A stretch of 64,000 nucleotides of DNA from Curtobacterium caseinilyticum (GCF_030363035.1 NZ_JAUCMN010000004.1:62001-126000); one strand, 5' to 3'; counted from the first letter of the stretch, positions 7,227 to 15,366 are shown. The notes: generated from the sequence alone by a model not told the origin. Numbers and translations: made by a program.

Positions 7227-8779
7227 CAGACCCGCCGGTCAGGGCCGTCCGACTGCCGGCCGTCCGACTGCCGGTCGTCCGGGTGCCGGCCGTCAGGGTT
7301 CTGGCCGTCGGGGTGCTGGCCGTCCTCGTGGTGCCGGTGGCCGGTGCCCGGTCGGATCACGGCGGTGGGCTCCGTGACCAGTCCGGTCGGGGCCTTCTCG
7401 GTCTGCTTCCGACCGTGCGTGAACCACGTGACCACCCAGAGCAGCACGCCCAGTGCCAGCAGTGCGCCAGCGATCTGGTACTGCTGCGGGTCGCGGCCGG
7501 ACGAGAACGGCAGGACGAGCCACAGGCAGGTCACGACGCCGATGACGGGGATGACCACACCGGCGCGGAAGTGCTTCTGCTCGACCCGGTCCCGCCGGAG
7601 CACGAGCACCGACAGGTTCACGACCGCGAACACCGACAGGAGCAGCAGCGAGGTCGTCCCACCCAGGACCACCACGATGGGGGAGTCAGGGTCGAGCGAC
7701 ACCCAGCCGATGAGCGCCAGCGAGATGAGGGTGGTGAAGACGATCGCGGTCGACGGGGTGCGGCGGGCGGGCGAGACCCGCGACAGGAAGCCCGGCAGCA
7801 CGCCCTGCTTGCTCATGCCGTACAGCAGTCGCGACGCCATCATCATGTTGATGAGCGCGGTGTTGGCCACGGCGAACATCGAGATGAAGGGCAGCAGGTC
7901 GGCGATGGGGAAGTCCGGCGCCGCGGTCTGCACGACGGTGACGAGCGGCGTCTCGTTGCCGGCGAGCTCGCCGATGGGCACGACCGCGACCGCGCAGATC
8001 GACACGAGCACGTAGATGACGGCCGTGATGCCGAGGCCGGTGAGCATCACCTTCGGGAAGATCCGCGAGGGGTCCTTCGTCTCCTCGGCCATGTTCACCG
8101 AGTCCTCGAACCCGACCATCGCGAAGAACGCCAGCGACGTCGCGGTCGACACGGACAGCAGCAGCGACTTGTCCTCCGGCGTCTCGAACATCACGACGCG
8201 CGAGAAGTCCGCGTTGCCGCCGGCGATCGCCCAGAAGCCGATGAGGATGACCATCACGAGGCCCGACAGCTCCACCAGGGTCAGCACGACGTTGGTCTTG
8301 ACGCTCTCGCTGACCCCGCGGAAGTTGACCGCCATCACCGCGAGCATGAAGCCCATCGCGATGAGCATGACGACGCCGTTCGGCAGCTCCAGCCCGAAAC
8401 CGGCGCCGAGGTTCGCCGCGAACGCCCGCGAGGCCGTCGACGCCGACGTGATCCCGGAGCACATCACGATGAAGGTGACGATGAACGTGACGAAGTGGAT
8501 GCCGAACGCCTTGTGCACGTAGAGCGCGGCACCGGCGGTCTGCGGGTACTTCGTCACGAGTTCGAGGTACGAGAACGCCGTCAGCAGCGCCACGGCGAAG
8601 GCGATGAGGAAGGGGAGCCACGCGGCTCCGCCGACCTCGGCCGCGACCTGCCCGGTCAGCGCGTAGACGCCCGTGCCGAGGATGTCGCCGACGATGAAGA
8701 GCAGCAGCAGCTTGGGGCCGAGCACGCGCTTCAGCGTCGGCTGCTCCTGCTGCGGTCGATCCGTGTTGGTGGTGGCCAT
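7226..8779 (-). CDS. APC-family amino acid permease with repetitive hydrophilic tail
   Basis: A 517-residue transporter with about 12 spans. The APC signature VGDILGTGVY lies at residues 30-39 and FFAMVGFEDSVNMAEETKDP matches span 6 and its following loop. The ATG at 8779 has AAAGGG upstream. After the last span (LLWVVTWFTHGRK) a tail of about 65 residues follows whose last third is built from five-residue units of the type DGQHP, DGQNP, DGRHP, DDRQS, DGRQS, encoded by a 15-bp tandem repeat. The stop overlaps the start of the 31-residue membrane peptide gene. It probably imports an amino acid; substrate is not readable. The gene is divergent from the acidic protein gene at 8902. Confidence 0.92.
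   Translation of the reverse strand: MATTNTDRPQQEQPTLKRVLGPKLLLLFIVGDILGTGVYALTGQVAAEVGGAAWLPFLIAFAVALLTAFSYLELVTKYPQTAGAALYVHKAFGIHFVTFIVTFIVMCSGITSASTASRAFAANLGAGFGLELPNGVVMLIAMGFMLAVMAVNFRGVSESVKTNVVLTLVELSGLVMVILIGFWAIAGGNADFSRVVMFETPEDKSLLLSVSTATSLAFFAMVGFEDSVNMAEETKDPSRIFPKVMLTGLGITAVIYVLVSICAVAVVPIGELAGNETPLVTVVQTAAPDFPIADLLPFISMFAVANTALINMMMASRLLYGMSKQGVLPGFLSRVSPARRTPSTAIVFTTLISLALIGWVSLDPDSPIVVVLGGTTSLLLLSVFAVVNLSVLVLRRDRVEQKHFRAGVVIPVIGVVTCLWLVLPFSSGRDPQQYQIAGALLALGVLLWVVTWFTHGRKQTEKAPTGLVTEPTAVIRPGTGHRHHEDGQHPDGQNPDGRHPDDRQSDGRQSDGPDRRV
7246..7335. repeat. 15-bp tandem repeat encoding permease C-terminal tail
   Basis: Units at 7246, 7261, 7276, 7291, 7306 and a degenerate one at 7321, consensus CGTCCGGGTGCCGGC. 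Because 15 is a multiple of three, copy-number change would add or remove five residues without a frameshift. The last unit merges into a His-rich stretch (GHRHHEDG). Confidence 0.85.
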
Positions 8780-8901
8780 GCGTCACCCTTTCCCGGTTCG
8801 TGCCTGCTGTCAACTTCCTCAGGCTCATCCGTCGCGGACGTGACACGCCCGTGACCCGGCGGCCGAGCGCTTCCGAGGGGCCGGTCGCTACGCTCCGACC
8901 C

Positions 8902-9330
8902 ATGTACGAGGAGTCCAACACCACCGAAGAACCCGTCGAGTTCGCCGACTTCAACGCGAAGCTGCTCGTGCTCGACGTCCTCTGCTACGACCTCGACGTG
9001 CTGGAGCCGTACGACGGCGACGAGGACGAGGACGTCTCCGAGGACCTCGACGTCGAGGGGCAGGACGACCGCGCCCGCGAGTACTACGACGACCTCGACC
9101 TCCTGCCGTCGCAGCTCGCGATGGTCACCGAGCTGACGGTCGACTCGGACCTCGAGGTCCTGCAGGACGTGCACCCGGGCTGGGACGGCCACGACGACCG
9201 CTACGACCCGCAGAACTGGGACGACGTGCTCGACCTGCCCGCCCTGTCGGTCGTGTACGCCGCGGCACCGCTGCCCGCGCACGTCGCCGAGCGGCTCGCC
9301 GCGAAGGGCGTCGAGGTCCGCTCCGCCTGA
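8902..9330 (+). CDS. Acidic hypothetical protein (142 aa)
   Basis: Starts at ATG 8902, divergent from the permease across 122 bp. The protein is very acidic, with runs such as DGDEDEDVSEDLDVEG, around an ordered core: VEFADFNAKLLVLDVLCYDLDVLEPYD, LPSQLAMVTELTVDSDLEVLQDVHPGWDGHDDRYDP and LPALSVVYAAAPLPAHVAERLAAKGVEV. The first motif resembles short actinobacterial domains of unknown function, possibly DUF6892, but I am not sure. No signal, membrane span or catalytic motif. Convergent with the uracil-DNA glycosylase gene 14 bp away. Confidence 0.65.
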   Translation: MYEESNTTEEPVEFADFNAKLLVLDVLCYDLDVLEPYDGDEDEDVSEDLDVEGQDDRAREYYDDLDLLPSQLAMVTELTVDSDLEVLQDVHPGWDGHDDRYDPQNWDDVLDLPALSVVYAAAPLPAHVAERLAAKGVEVRSA

Positions 9331-9344
9331 CCCGCTCGCCCGCC

Positions 9345-9977
9345 CTACCGCTGCAGCGCCCGCACCTGCTCGGTGAACTGCGCCGCGCCGCCCTGCGCGG
9401 GGTGCCGGACCGTGACGGCGTCGATGCCCGCCAGCGCGAGCGCGCCCTGTGCCTTCCGCCCGACGGCGACGACCCGGACGGGCCGGGCGCCCCCGTCACG
9501 TGCAGCCTGCAGCGCCTGCAGCAGCGCGAGCGCGACGGGCGCCCCGTCGCGGACCTCCGACGGCCGCGGCGTCCGGTTCGTCAGCCGGTCCGGCGCGACG
9601 AACGGGTGGTGCGGGAAGATCGCCCACGCGACCGGGAGCGGACCCGTCCAGCCCGCCAACGCTGCGTGCACGACGCGTGACGACGCCTCCCACGGGGCGG
9701 TCGGTGCCGGCGGGTGCTCGACGGAGAAGCCGAGGGCGTCCAGCTCGCGCATGCTCGTGAACGGGATGCCCGTGTTCGTCATGCCGCGCCACCCCGGTGC
9801 CTCTGCCACGAGCACCGTGTCCGCCCCCGCGCCGACGTGTTCCAGGTAGGCGGCGAGGTTCGCGCGCCGGAGCCGTCCCTCGGCCGAGTCGGGGGAGTAG
9901 AGCGCCTCCGCGTCGTCCGCCACCGGCACGGCGTCGAGCGCCGCCCAGAAGGCGTCGAACCGAGGACCGCCGGTCAT
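9345..9977 (-). CDS. Uracil-DNA glycosylase superfamily protein
   Basis: A 210-residue protein that should remove uracil or a related lesion from DNA, or act on another base; the exact family is not certain. Superfamily features are TVLVAEAPGWRGMTNTGIPFTS near residue 58 (the GxAPG-type active-site strand and the loop for the flipped base) and VRVVAVGRKAQGALALAGIDAVTVRHPAQGG, where the HPAQGG segment corresponds to the minor-groove loop. The ATG at 9977 overlaps the TGA of the upstream glycosyltransferase (TGATG), so it is translated as the second cistron. The upstream open frame beyond this ATG belongs to the other gene's shadow. Confidence 0.8.
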   Translation of the reverse strand: MTGGPRFDAFWAALDAVPVADDAEALYSPDSAEGRLRRANLAAYLEHVGAGADTVLVAEAPGWRGMTNTGIPFTSMRELDALGFSVEHPPAPTAPWEASSRVVHAALAGWTGPLPVAWAIFPHHPFVAPDRLTNRTPRPSEVRDGAPVALALLQALQAARDGGARPVRVVAVGRKAQGALALAGIDAVTVRHPAQGGAAQFTEQVRALQR

Positions 9978-11179
9978 CAGGAGCGCCCGAGCACCCGGCG
10001 GTAGACGTCCTCGAGGCCGGCCGCCGACCGCTCCCAGCTCAGCCGCTCGGCGTGCTCGCGTCCTGCCGCGGCCAGCCCCGACGCGTACGCCGGGTCGGTC
10101 AGGATGTGCTCGATCTCCGCCGCCCACACCCCCGGGTCACGCGACTCGAGCACGACGCCGGTCTCGCCGTCGACCACGGCCTCACGCAGGCCCCCGGCCG
10201 CCGCGGCGACGACGGGTACGCCGGAAGCGGAGCCCTCGAGCGCGACGAGCCCGTACGTCTCCGAGTGCGACGGTACGAGCACGGCTGCCGCGCCGCGGAA
10301 CAGGAACGCCAGGTCGGCACGCGACTGCGGACCGACGAAGGTCACGCGGTCGGCGATGCCGTGCGCGGCGGCGAGCCGACGCAGTTCGGCCACGTAGTCG
10401 CCCGCCTCGCTCGACGCGTCCCCGGCGATGACGAGGGTGGGGCGGGCCTCCAGGCCGATGCCCGCGACCGCCTCGATCGCCAGGTCCAGCCCCTTCAACG
10501 GCTGCACGCGGGCCGCGGCGACGACGTACGGCGAGGCGGCGCGACGCGCGCCCGTCCCCGCTGGACGGAAGACCGATCCGTCGACGCCCGGCGGCACGAT
10601 CCAGGTGCGTGCGTCCTCGCCGCCGAGCCGGGTGCGGACGGTCTCTGCCTCGGCCGCGGAGACCACGACGACCGCGTCGGACTCGCGTGCGAGCAGCCGC
10701 TCGCCCGCCATCCGCCCGGCGGACTCGGGGCGCTCGCCCTCGGACAGCGGGGTGTCCGAGTCGGCGGCGATGGAGTGGAACGACTGCACGTGCGGGATGC
10801 CGCGCTCGCGGGCGACGGGCAGCGCGGCGGCGCCGGAGAACCAGTGGTGCGAGTGCAGCACGTCGTAGGGGCCGAGCTCCTGCAGACCCTGGCGGAAGGG
10901 CTCGATGAACGCGTCGTGCTCGCCCTTCGGCACGGGCTGCGCGGGGCCGGCCGACAGGAACCGCAGGCACACGCCCGGCACGAGCGAGACGCTGTCCGGC
11001 TGCGTCGGGGCCGAACGCCGGGTGATGATCTCGACCTGGTGCCCGCGATCGGCCAGGGCCTCGGCCTGGTGCCGGACGACGACGTTCATGCCGCCGACCT
11101 CGCCGGAGCCGGGTTCGTCGCCGGGGGAGGTGTGCAGCGACACCAGCCCGATGCGCAGGGGTTCAGGGGTGGTGCTCAC
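9977..11179 (-). CDS. Glycosyltransferase family 4 protein, MshA-like
   Basis: A 400-residue GT-B glycosyltransferase. The N-terminus, RIGLVSLHTSPGDEPGSGEVGGMNV, closely follows the UDP-GlcNAc/inositol-phosphate binding start of MshA, the first enzyme of mycothiol synthesis; HSHHWFSGAAALPVARERGIP and WIVPPGVDGSVFRP are also MshA-like. The donor-binding C-terminal half shows PSHSETYGLVALEGSASGVPVVAAAAGGLREAV with the EX7E-type motif. It is shorter than mycobacterial MshA, so a related glycosyl transfer with another acceptor is possible. GTG start at 11179. Coupled by TGATG to the glycosylase gene downstream. Confidence 0.85.
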   Translation of the reverse strand: MSTTPEPLRIGLVSLHTSPGDEPGSGEVGGMNVVVRHQAEALADRGHQVEIITRRSAPTQPDSVSLVPGVCLRFLSAGPAQPVPKGEHDAFIEPFRQGLQELGPYDVLHSHHWFSGAAALPVARERGIPHVQSFHSIAADSDTPLSEGERPESAGRMAGERLLARESDAVVVVSAAEAETVRTRLGGEDARTWIVPPGVDGSVFRPAGTGARRAASPYVVAAARVQPLKGLDLAIEAVAGIGLEARPTLVIAGDASSEAGDYVAELRRLAAAHGIADRVTFVGPQSRADLAFLFRGAAAVLVPSHSETYGLVALEGSASGVPVVAAAAGGLREAVVDGETGVVLESRDPGVWAAEIEHILTDPAYASGLAAAGREHAERLSWERSAAGLEDVYRRVLGRS

Positions 11180-11188
11180 CGGTCCAGC

Positions 11189-12085
11189 CTAGCGAGCGGG
11201 TCGTCGCTGCGACGGGCGCGCGGGCGCCACCACGACGGGCCGGCGGCCCGCCTCGTCCGGCGGGTCGGACGGGAGGCTGGGCCCACGCCGCCGGTTCCCG
11301 GGCGACGCGCCAGCGGCGTCCGGGCCGTGCCGGTGGGGAGGATCACCTCCCAGCACCTGCACCCGCCCGTCGCCGTGCCGCTCCCAGAATGCGGCCGTCC
11401 AAGCGCACAGGGCACCGTCGAGCAGGTCCTCCCGGTGCTTGTGCGTCGGCCCGTGCAGCACCGAGGGATCGGCGAGCCCAGCGGTCAGCGGATGCGCGTC
11501 GAGGCGCAGCGGCGGGTCGAGCGGCGTCGTGCGGAGCCGGCGCACCAGCTCGTCGAACGCCACCGCACGGGCGGCGCGGGCCTGGGCGGCGGGCACCTTC
11601 AGGTCGAGACGCTTGTACCGGGGGCGCTCGTCGTCGTAGCCGAGCTCCTCGACCCCGACGAGCGTCGTGTACGGGTAGCACTCGAACGCCGCCGGCCCGG
11701 ACCGTTCCCGCATCGCCCGGGTCGACGACACGTACCCGACGCCCAGGTCCGTGAGACGGTCGAGCAGCCGCGCGCCGGCGCTCGCCGCCGAGGCGAGGTT
11801 CGTCGGGTTCGCGGCGACCTTCCACCGGCCGTAGCGCTGTCCGACCTGCCGCTCGGCCTCGCGGATGCCGGTCGGGTTCGTCACGACGAGGGACGCGTCG
11901 ACCGCGACCAGGGTCCGCGGCCCGAGGTGCGCGGCGATCCAGTCCGTCACGGCGTCGACCCCGCGGGCCCACCCGGCGTCGGTGACCCTGCCGTCGGCGT
12001 CCATCGCGACGAGACCGGTCTCGTTCGCGGGCTTCCGGTCGCTGCCGAGTCCCCATGCCAGGTCCACCCCGAGGTACGCCGTCAC
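11189..12085 (-). CDS. DUF429 family protein
   Basis: A 298-residue protein. GTG 12085 starts VTAYLGVDLAWG, the conserved DUF429 opening with GxDxAW; DASLVVTNPTGIREAERQVGQRYGRWKVAANPTNL, AFECYPYTTLVG and HKHREDLLDGALCAWTAAFWERHG are the other conserved blocks. The fold is RNase H-like and a nuclease role is possible but unproven. The last 45 residues (from GGDPPHRHG) are basic, Pro-rich and probably disordered; in them lies one arm (11266-11277) of the GGACGGGAGGC element seen elsewhere in intergenic regions. Ends nine bases before the glycosyltransferase start. Confidence 0.82.
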   Translation of the reverse strand: MTAYLGVDLAWGLGSDRKPANETGLVAMDADGRVTDAGWARGVDAVTDWIAAHLGPRTLVAVDASLVVTNPTGIREAERQVGQRYGRWKVAANPTNLASAASAGARLLDRLTDLGVGYVSSTRAMRERSGPAAFECYPYTTLVGVEELGYDDERPRYKRLDLKVPAAQARAARAVAFDELVRRLRTTPLDPPLRLDAHPLTAGLADPSVLHGPTHKHREDLLDGALCAWTAAFWERHGDGRVQVLGGDPPHRHGPDAAGASPGNRRRGPSLPSDPPDEAGRRPVVVAPARPSQRRPAR

Positions 12086-12237
12086 CCGTCCATCGTGCCC
12101 TGCGACACCGCTGTCGAGCCGCGCTTCCACCCGGACGGTCGCGTGTCCCGGGAACGCGGCGCCCCGTTGTGGGGGGTCGCGCCTGACCATGAGAGGTCGT
12201 CATCCTCTTCGTCGGACAGCCAGAAGGGGCGAACGAC

Positions 12238-12915
12238 ATGCGGTGGGCAGCGCTCAAGACGAAGACGAAGGCGACCATCGTGGTCGCCGTGGCAGCGGTG
12301 GTGTGGCTCGGGGGAGTCGGATCCGCCGGCGCGCTCGTCGGGTCGGTCGCCGCGAGTACCGGGGACACCCGTCCCGCTGCGGTCTCGACCGCCGCGGACC
12401 CGACCACCGCGCCGAAGGCCGCCCGCACGCCGACCCCGACCCCGACCCCCACGCCGGTCGTCGAGGTGACCGAGGTGACGTCGGATGCCCCGGTGCCGTT
12501 CGACCGGACGACCGTCGACGACCCGGCGCTGCCGAAGGGCCAGATGAAGGTCACGACGGCCGGGGTCGACGGCGTCGAGACGACCACCTGGCGCGTGACG
12601 ACGACGGACGGTGTGGAGACCGACCGCGTCGAGGTGGGCAAGGAGGTCACGAAGACACCCGTTGCCGAGGTGACCGCGATCGGCTCGTACGTGGCTCCCG
12701 CCCCGGCGGCGCCCGCCCCGGCGGCACCCGCGCAGCAGGAGCCCGCCGCGCCGGCACCCGCGCAGCAGGTTCCGGCGCAGGACGTGATCCGACCCGGTGC
12801 GTACTGCTCGCCGTCCCAGGCAGGCGCGGTCGCACAGGCGGCGACGGGCAAGTCGTACCGGTGCGGCGGTCACGGTCCGGACAAGAACGGCGACCTCCAC
12901 TGGAACACGATGTGA
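12238..12915 (+). CDS. Secreted G5-domain protein
   Basis: A 225-residue protein with GAAGGGG before ATG 12238. Residues 1-33 are a signal peptide or signal anchor (KTKTKATIVVAVAAVVWLGGVGSAGALVG). A Thr-Pro linker (TPTPTPTPTP) leads to a G5 domain at about residues 75-140 (VTEVTSDAPVPFDRTTVDDPALPKGQMKV and GVETDRVEVGKEVTKTPV), a fold that binds cell-wall sugars or zinc in other proteins. An Ala-Pro-Gln linker then leads to a C-terminal block, GAYCSPSQAGAVAQAATGKSYRCGGHGPDKNGDLHWN, with two Cys, a short module common at the ends of actinobacterial secreted proteins. Likely cell-wall associated. Confidence 0.85.
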   Translation: MRWAALKTKTKATIVVAVAAVVWLGGVGSAGALVGSVAASTGDTRPAAVSTAADPTTAPKAARTPTPTPTPTPVVEVTEVTSDAPVPFDRTTVDDPALPKGQMKVTTAGVDGVETTTWRVTTTDGVETDRVEVGKEVTKTPVAEVTAIGSYVAPAPAAPAPAAPAQQEPAAPAPAQQVPAQDVIRPGAYCSPSQAGAVAQAATGKSYRCGGHGPDKNGDLHWNTM

Positions 12916-12949
12916 CCTGTGCCGGCGGGGTCCGTGTACGGTCCGCAGC

Positions 12950-13969
12950 ATGGCGAGCGAGGCGACGACGCTGACGGTTCCGGGCCCGGACGGCGACCGG
13001 GAGCTCCGGATCAGCAGCCCGTCGCGGGTGCTCTTCCCCGAGGTCGGCATCACGAAGCTCGAGCTCGCCGAGTACCTGGTCGCCGTGGGGGAGCCCTTCG
13101 TCCGGGCGAACGGCGACCGGCCGATCTCGCTGCAGCGGTTCGGGTCGGGCATCGACGGCGAGTCGTTCTTCTCGAAGAACCCACCGAAGGGCGCTCCCGA
13201 CTACGTGCGCGACGTCGTCGTGACCTACCCGAGCGCTCGCTCGCACCCGCAGCTGGTGATCGACGAGCCGGCGGTGGCGGTGTGGGCGGCGCAGATGAAC
13301 ACGGTCGTGTTCCACCCGTGGGCGTCGCGCGCCGGCGACCCCGACCACCCGGACCAGCTCCGCATCGACCTCGACCCGCAACCGGGTACGGACTTCCGCG
13401 AGACCGTGCCGATCGCCCACGAGCTCCGGAAGGTGCTCGCCGAGGCCGGGCTCACGGCCTGGATCAAGACGAGTGGCAACCGCGGACTGCACGTGTTCGC
13501 TCCGATCCGGCCCGAGCACGAGTTCCTCGACGTGCGGCATGCGGTGATCGCCGCCGCACGGGAGCTCGAACGGCGGATGCCGGAGCAGGTGACCACCGCA
13601 TGGTGGAAGGAGGAGCGGGGGCAGCGGGTCTTCGTCGACTTCAACCAGGCGAACCGCGACCGGACGATGGCCGGCGCGTACAGCCCACGTGCCCTGCCGC
13701 ACGCCAGCGTCTCGACGCCGATCGCGTGGGACGAACTGGACGGTGCCGACCCGACGACCTTCACGGTGCGGTCGGTGCCCGAGCGGCTCGCGAGCACCGG
13801 TGACCCGTGGGAGACGATGCACGACGAGCCGGGCGACATCGCCCCGCTGCTCGGGTGGTGGGAGCGCGACCTGGCCGCCGGGCTGGGCGAGCTGCCGTTC
13901 CCGCCGGACTTCCCGAAGATGCCGGGGGAGCCGCCGCGCGTGCAGCCCTCGCGTGCCAGGAAGCCCTGA
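12950..13969 (+). CDS. LigD-type NHEJ DNA polymerase/primase
   Basis: A 339-residue stand-alone polymerase domain of the archaeo-eukaryotic primase fold, as in the polymerase part of LigD. It starts at ATG 12950 and shows SPSRVLFPEVGITKLELAEYL, the metal-binding pair D140 and D142 in RIDLDPQPGTDF, and SGNRGLHVFAP at residues 175-185 with the nucleotide-binding His at 181; WWKEERGQRVFVDFNQANRDRTMAGAYSPR is the downstream family block. It would fill or extend ends during nonhomologous end joining. No ligase or nuclease domain is fused; an ATP-dependent ligase gene converges on it from 15.3 kb. No Ku gene is in view. Confidence 0.92.
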   Translation: MASEATTLTVPGPDGDRELRISSPSRVLFPEVGITKLELAEYLVAVGEPFVRANGDRPISLQRFGSGIDGESFFSKNPPKGAPDYVRDVVVTYPSARSHPQLVIDEPAVAVWAAQMNTVVFHPWASRAGDPDHPDQLRIDLDPQPGTDFRETVPIAHELRKVLAEAGLTAWIKTSGNRGLHVFAPIRPEHEFLDVRHAVIAAARELERRMPEQVTTAWWKEERGQRVFVDFNQANRDRTMAGAYSPRALPHASVSTPIAWDELDGADPTTFTVRSVPERLASTGDPWETMHDEPGDIAPLLGWWERDLAAGLGELPFPPDFPKMPGEPPRVQPSRARKP

Positions 13970-14053
13970 CCCGCCGCGCACCGGGCAGGCCTGCCACGCG
14001 ACGCGGCACGGAGGGGCTGCACCCCGGCGCGGCCGAGCCGGAGCCGGAGCCGA

Positions 14054-14197
14054 TCAGGCTGCGGCGACGTCCTCGGCGCGGTGCTCGGGCTTCGCCACGC
14101 GGCTGGTGTGCATCGGCAGTGTGACGCTCGCCGTGTGCAGGCGTGTCAGGCGGGACCGGGTGCCTCGGTTGGCGTCGCTGATGCCGTCGATGATCAT
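14054..14197 (-). CDS. 47-aa hypothetical ORF with own operator-like region
   Basis: ATG at 14197 is preceded by GGAG six bases upstream. The peptide MIIDGISDANRGTRSRLTRL continues HTASVTLPMHTSRVAKPEHRAEDVAAA; it is basic and soluble, without a recognised domain. About 90% of third codon positions are G/C, which supports translation. Upstream on the same strand are a perfect inverted repeat GGGAAC-CCC-GTTCCC (14224-14238) and a 15-bp palindrome (14246-14260). It sits between the convergent polymerase and ligase genes and reads away from the ligase stop. Confidence 0.55.
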   Translation of the reverse strand: MIIDGISDANRGTRSRLTRLHTASVTLPMHTSRVAKPEHRAEDVAAA

Positions 14198-14245
14198 GTC
14201 CCGCTCCCGTCTCCACCGTGATCGGGAACCCCGTTCCCAAGTCAC

Positions 14246-14260
14246 TAGTTAGCCTAACTA
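14246..14260. promoter_or_regulatory. Palindromic operator candidate TAGTTAGCCTAACTA
   Basis: A perfect odd-length palindrome in an AT-rich patch that stands out in this GC-rich genome. Its core GTTAGCCTAAC equals the centre of the DtxR/IdeR iron box, but the outer bases do not fit that consensus; the shape also suits MarR-type operators. It lies about 50 bp upstream of the 47-codon ORF on the minus strand and probably controls it. Confidence 0.55.
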
Positions 14261-14297
14261 CTGCGAGCATATTGACGAGACCAGGGGAGTGCAAGCG

Positions 14298-15341
14298 CTA
14301 CGAGAGCACCTCCCGCAGGTCGTACGCAGAGGGGACATCGAGCTGCTCGAACCCGCACGATCGAGCGTCGCGGTCAGGCCGCCAGCGCTCGAACTGCACG
14401 GTGTGGCGGAAGCGGTCGCCCTCCATCTGGTCGTACCGGACCTCGAGCACCCGGTCCGGCGACAGCCGGACGAACGACGTGTCCCGACCCGACGAGAAGC
14501 GCGACCGTTCCCCGTCACCGGTGACGGGCCTCCCGTCCGCATCGCGGAGCACGACGGGCTCGAGCTCCGCGACCAACTCGACCCGCCGCCTGTCCGAGAA
14601 GGCGGAGACCCCGCCGACCTGCCGGAGCTCGCCGTCGTCGTCGTACAGCCCGACGAGCAGCGACCCGACCCCGGTACCGCTCTTGTGCACGCGGTACCCG
14701 ATCGCGACGACGTCCGCGGTGCGGTGGTGCTTGACCTTGAGCATCGTGCGCTTGTTCGGTTCGTACGGCTTCGCGCGGGGCTTCGCGACGACGCCGTCGA
14801 GGCCCGCTCCCTCGAAGGTCGTCAGCCACTCGCGGGCGAGGTCGACGTCGAGGGTCGTCCGGGTGACGAACAGTGGGTCCGTCAGCTCCGTCGCGAGCGA
14901 CTCCAGGCGCGAGCGCCGCTCGTCGAACGGCCGGTCCACGAGCTCCTGTCCGTCGACGGCGAGCAGGTCGAACGCGACGAACTGCGCGGGCGTCTCGACG
15001 CTGAGCTTGCGGATGCGGGACTCCGCGGGGTGGATGCGCTGCGACAGGGCCTCCCAGTCGAGCCGCTCGGCGCCGGGATCACCGGAGCGGAGCACCACCT
15101 CACCGTCGAGGACGACCGGGTGGTCGCGTCCGCCGAACTGCGCCCGGAAGGCCTCGACGAGCTCGGGGAAGTAGCGCGTGAGGGGCTTCGCGCCGCGGCT
15201 GCCGATCTCGACGTCGTCGCCGTCGATCGTCACGATCCCGCGGAAGCCGTCCCACTTCGGCTCGTACCGCAGACCGCCCCGGACGCTGTCGGGCTCGGGG
15301 ACGGTGGCGACGGCCTTGGCGAGCATCGGTGCGATCTGCAT
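14298..15341 (-). CDS. ATP-dependent DNA ligase, LigC-like
   Basis: A 347-residue ligase made of nucleotidyltransferase and OB-fold domains only. Motif I is EPKWDGFRG with the adenylated Lys at residue 29; LDGEVV is motif III, FVAFDLLAV precedes motif IIIa, LDGVVAKP is motif IV and TMLKVKHHRTADVVAIG is motif V. This is the compact LigC type, which in mycobacteria acts in repair beside LigD and Ku. It joins nicked DNA using ATP. It is convergent with the stand-alone LigD-type polymerase gene, and the two may act together. ATG start at 15341. Confidence 0.92.
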   Translation of the reverse strand: MQIAPMLAKAVATVPEPDSVRGGLRYEPKWDGFRGIVTIDGDDVEIGSRGAKPLTRYFPELVEAFRAQFGGRDHPVVLDGEVVLRSGDPGAERLDWEALSQRIHPAESRIRKLSVETPAQFVAFDLLAVDGQELVDRPFDERRSRLESLATELTDPLFVTRTTLDVDLAREWLTTFEGAGLDGVVAKPRAKPYEPNKRTMLKVKHHRTADVVAIGYRVHKSGTGVGSLLVGLYDDDGELRQVGGVSAFSDRRRVELVAELEPVVLRDADGRPVTGDGERSRFSSGRDTSFVRLSPDRVLEVRYDQMEGDRFRHTVQFERWRPDRDARSCGFEQLDVPSAYDLREVLS

Positions 15342-15366
15342 GCGCCCTGTCTACTCGTCGGACGGG

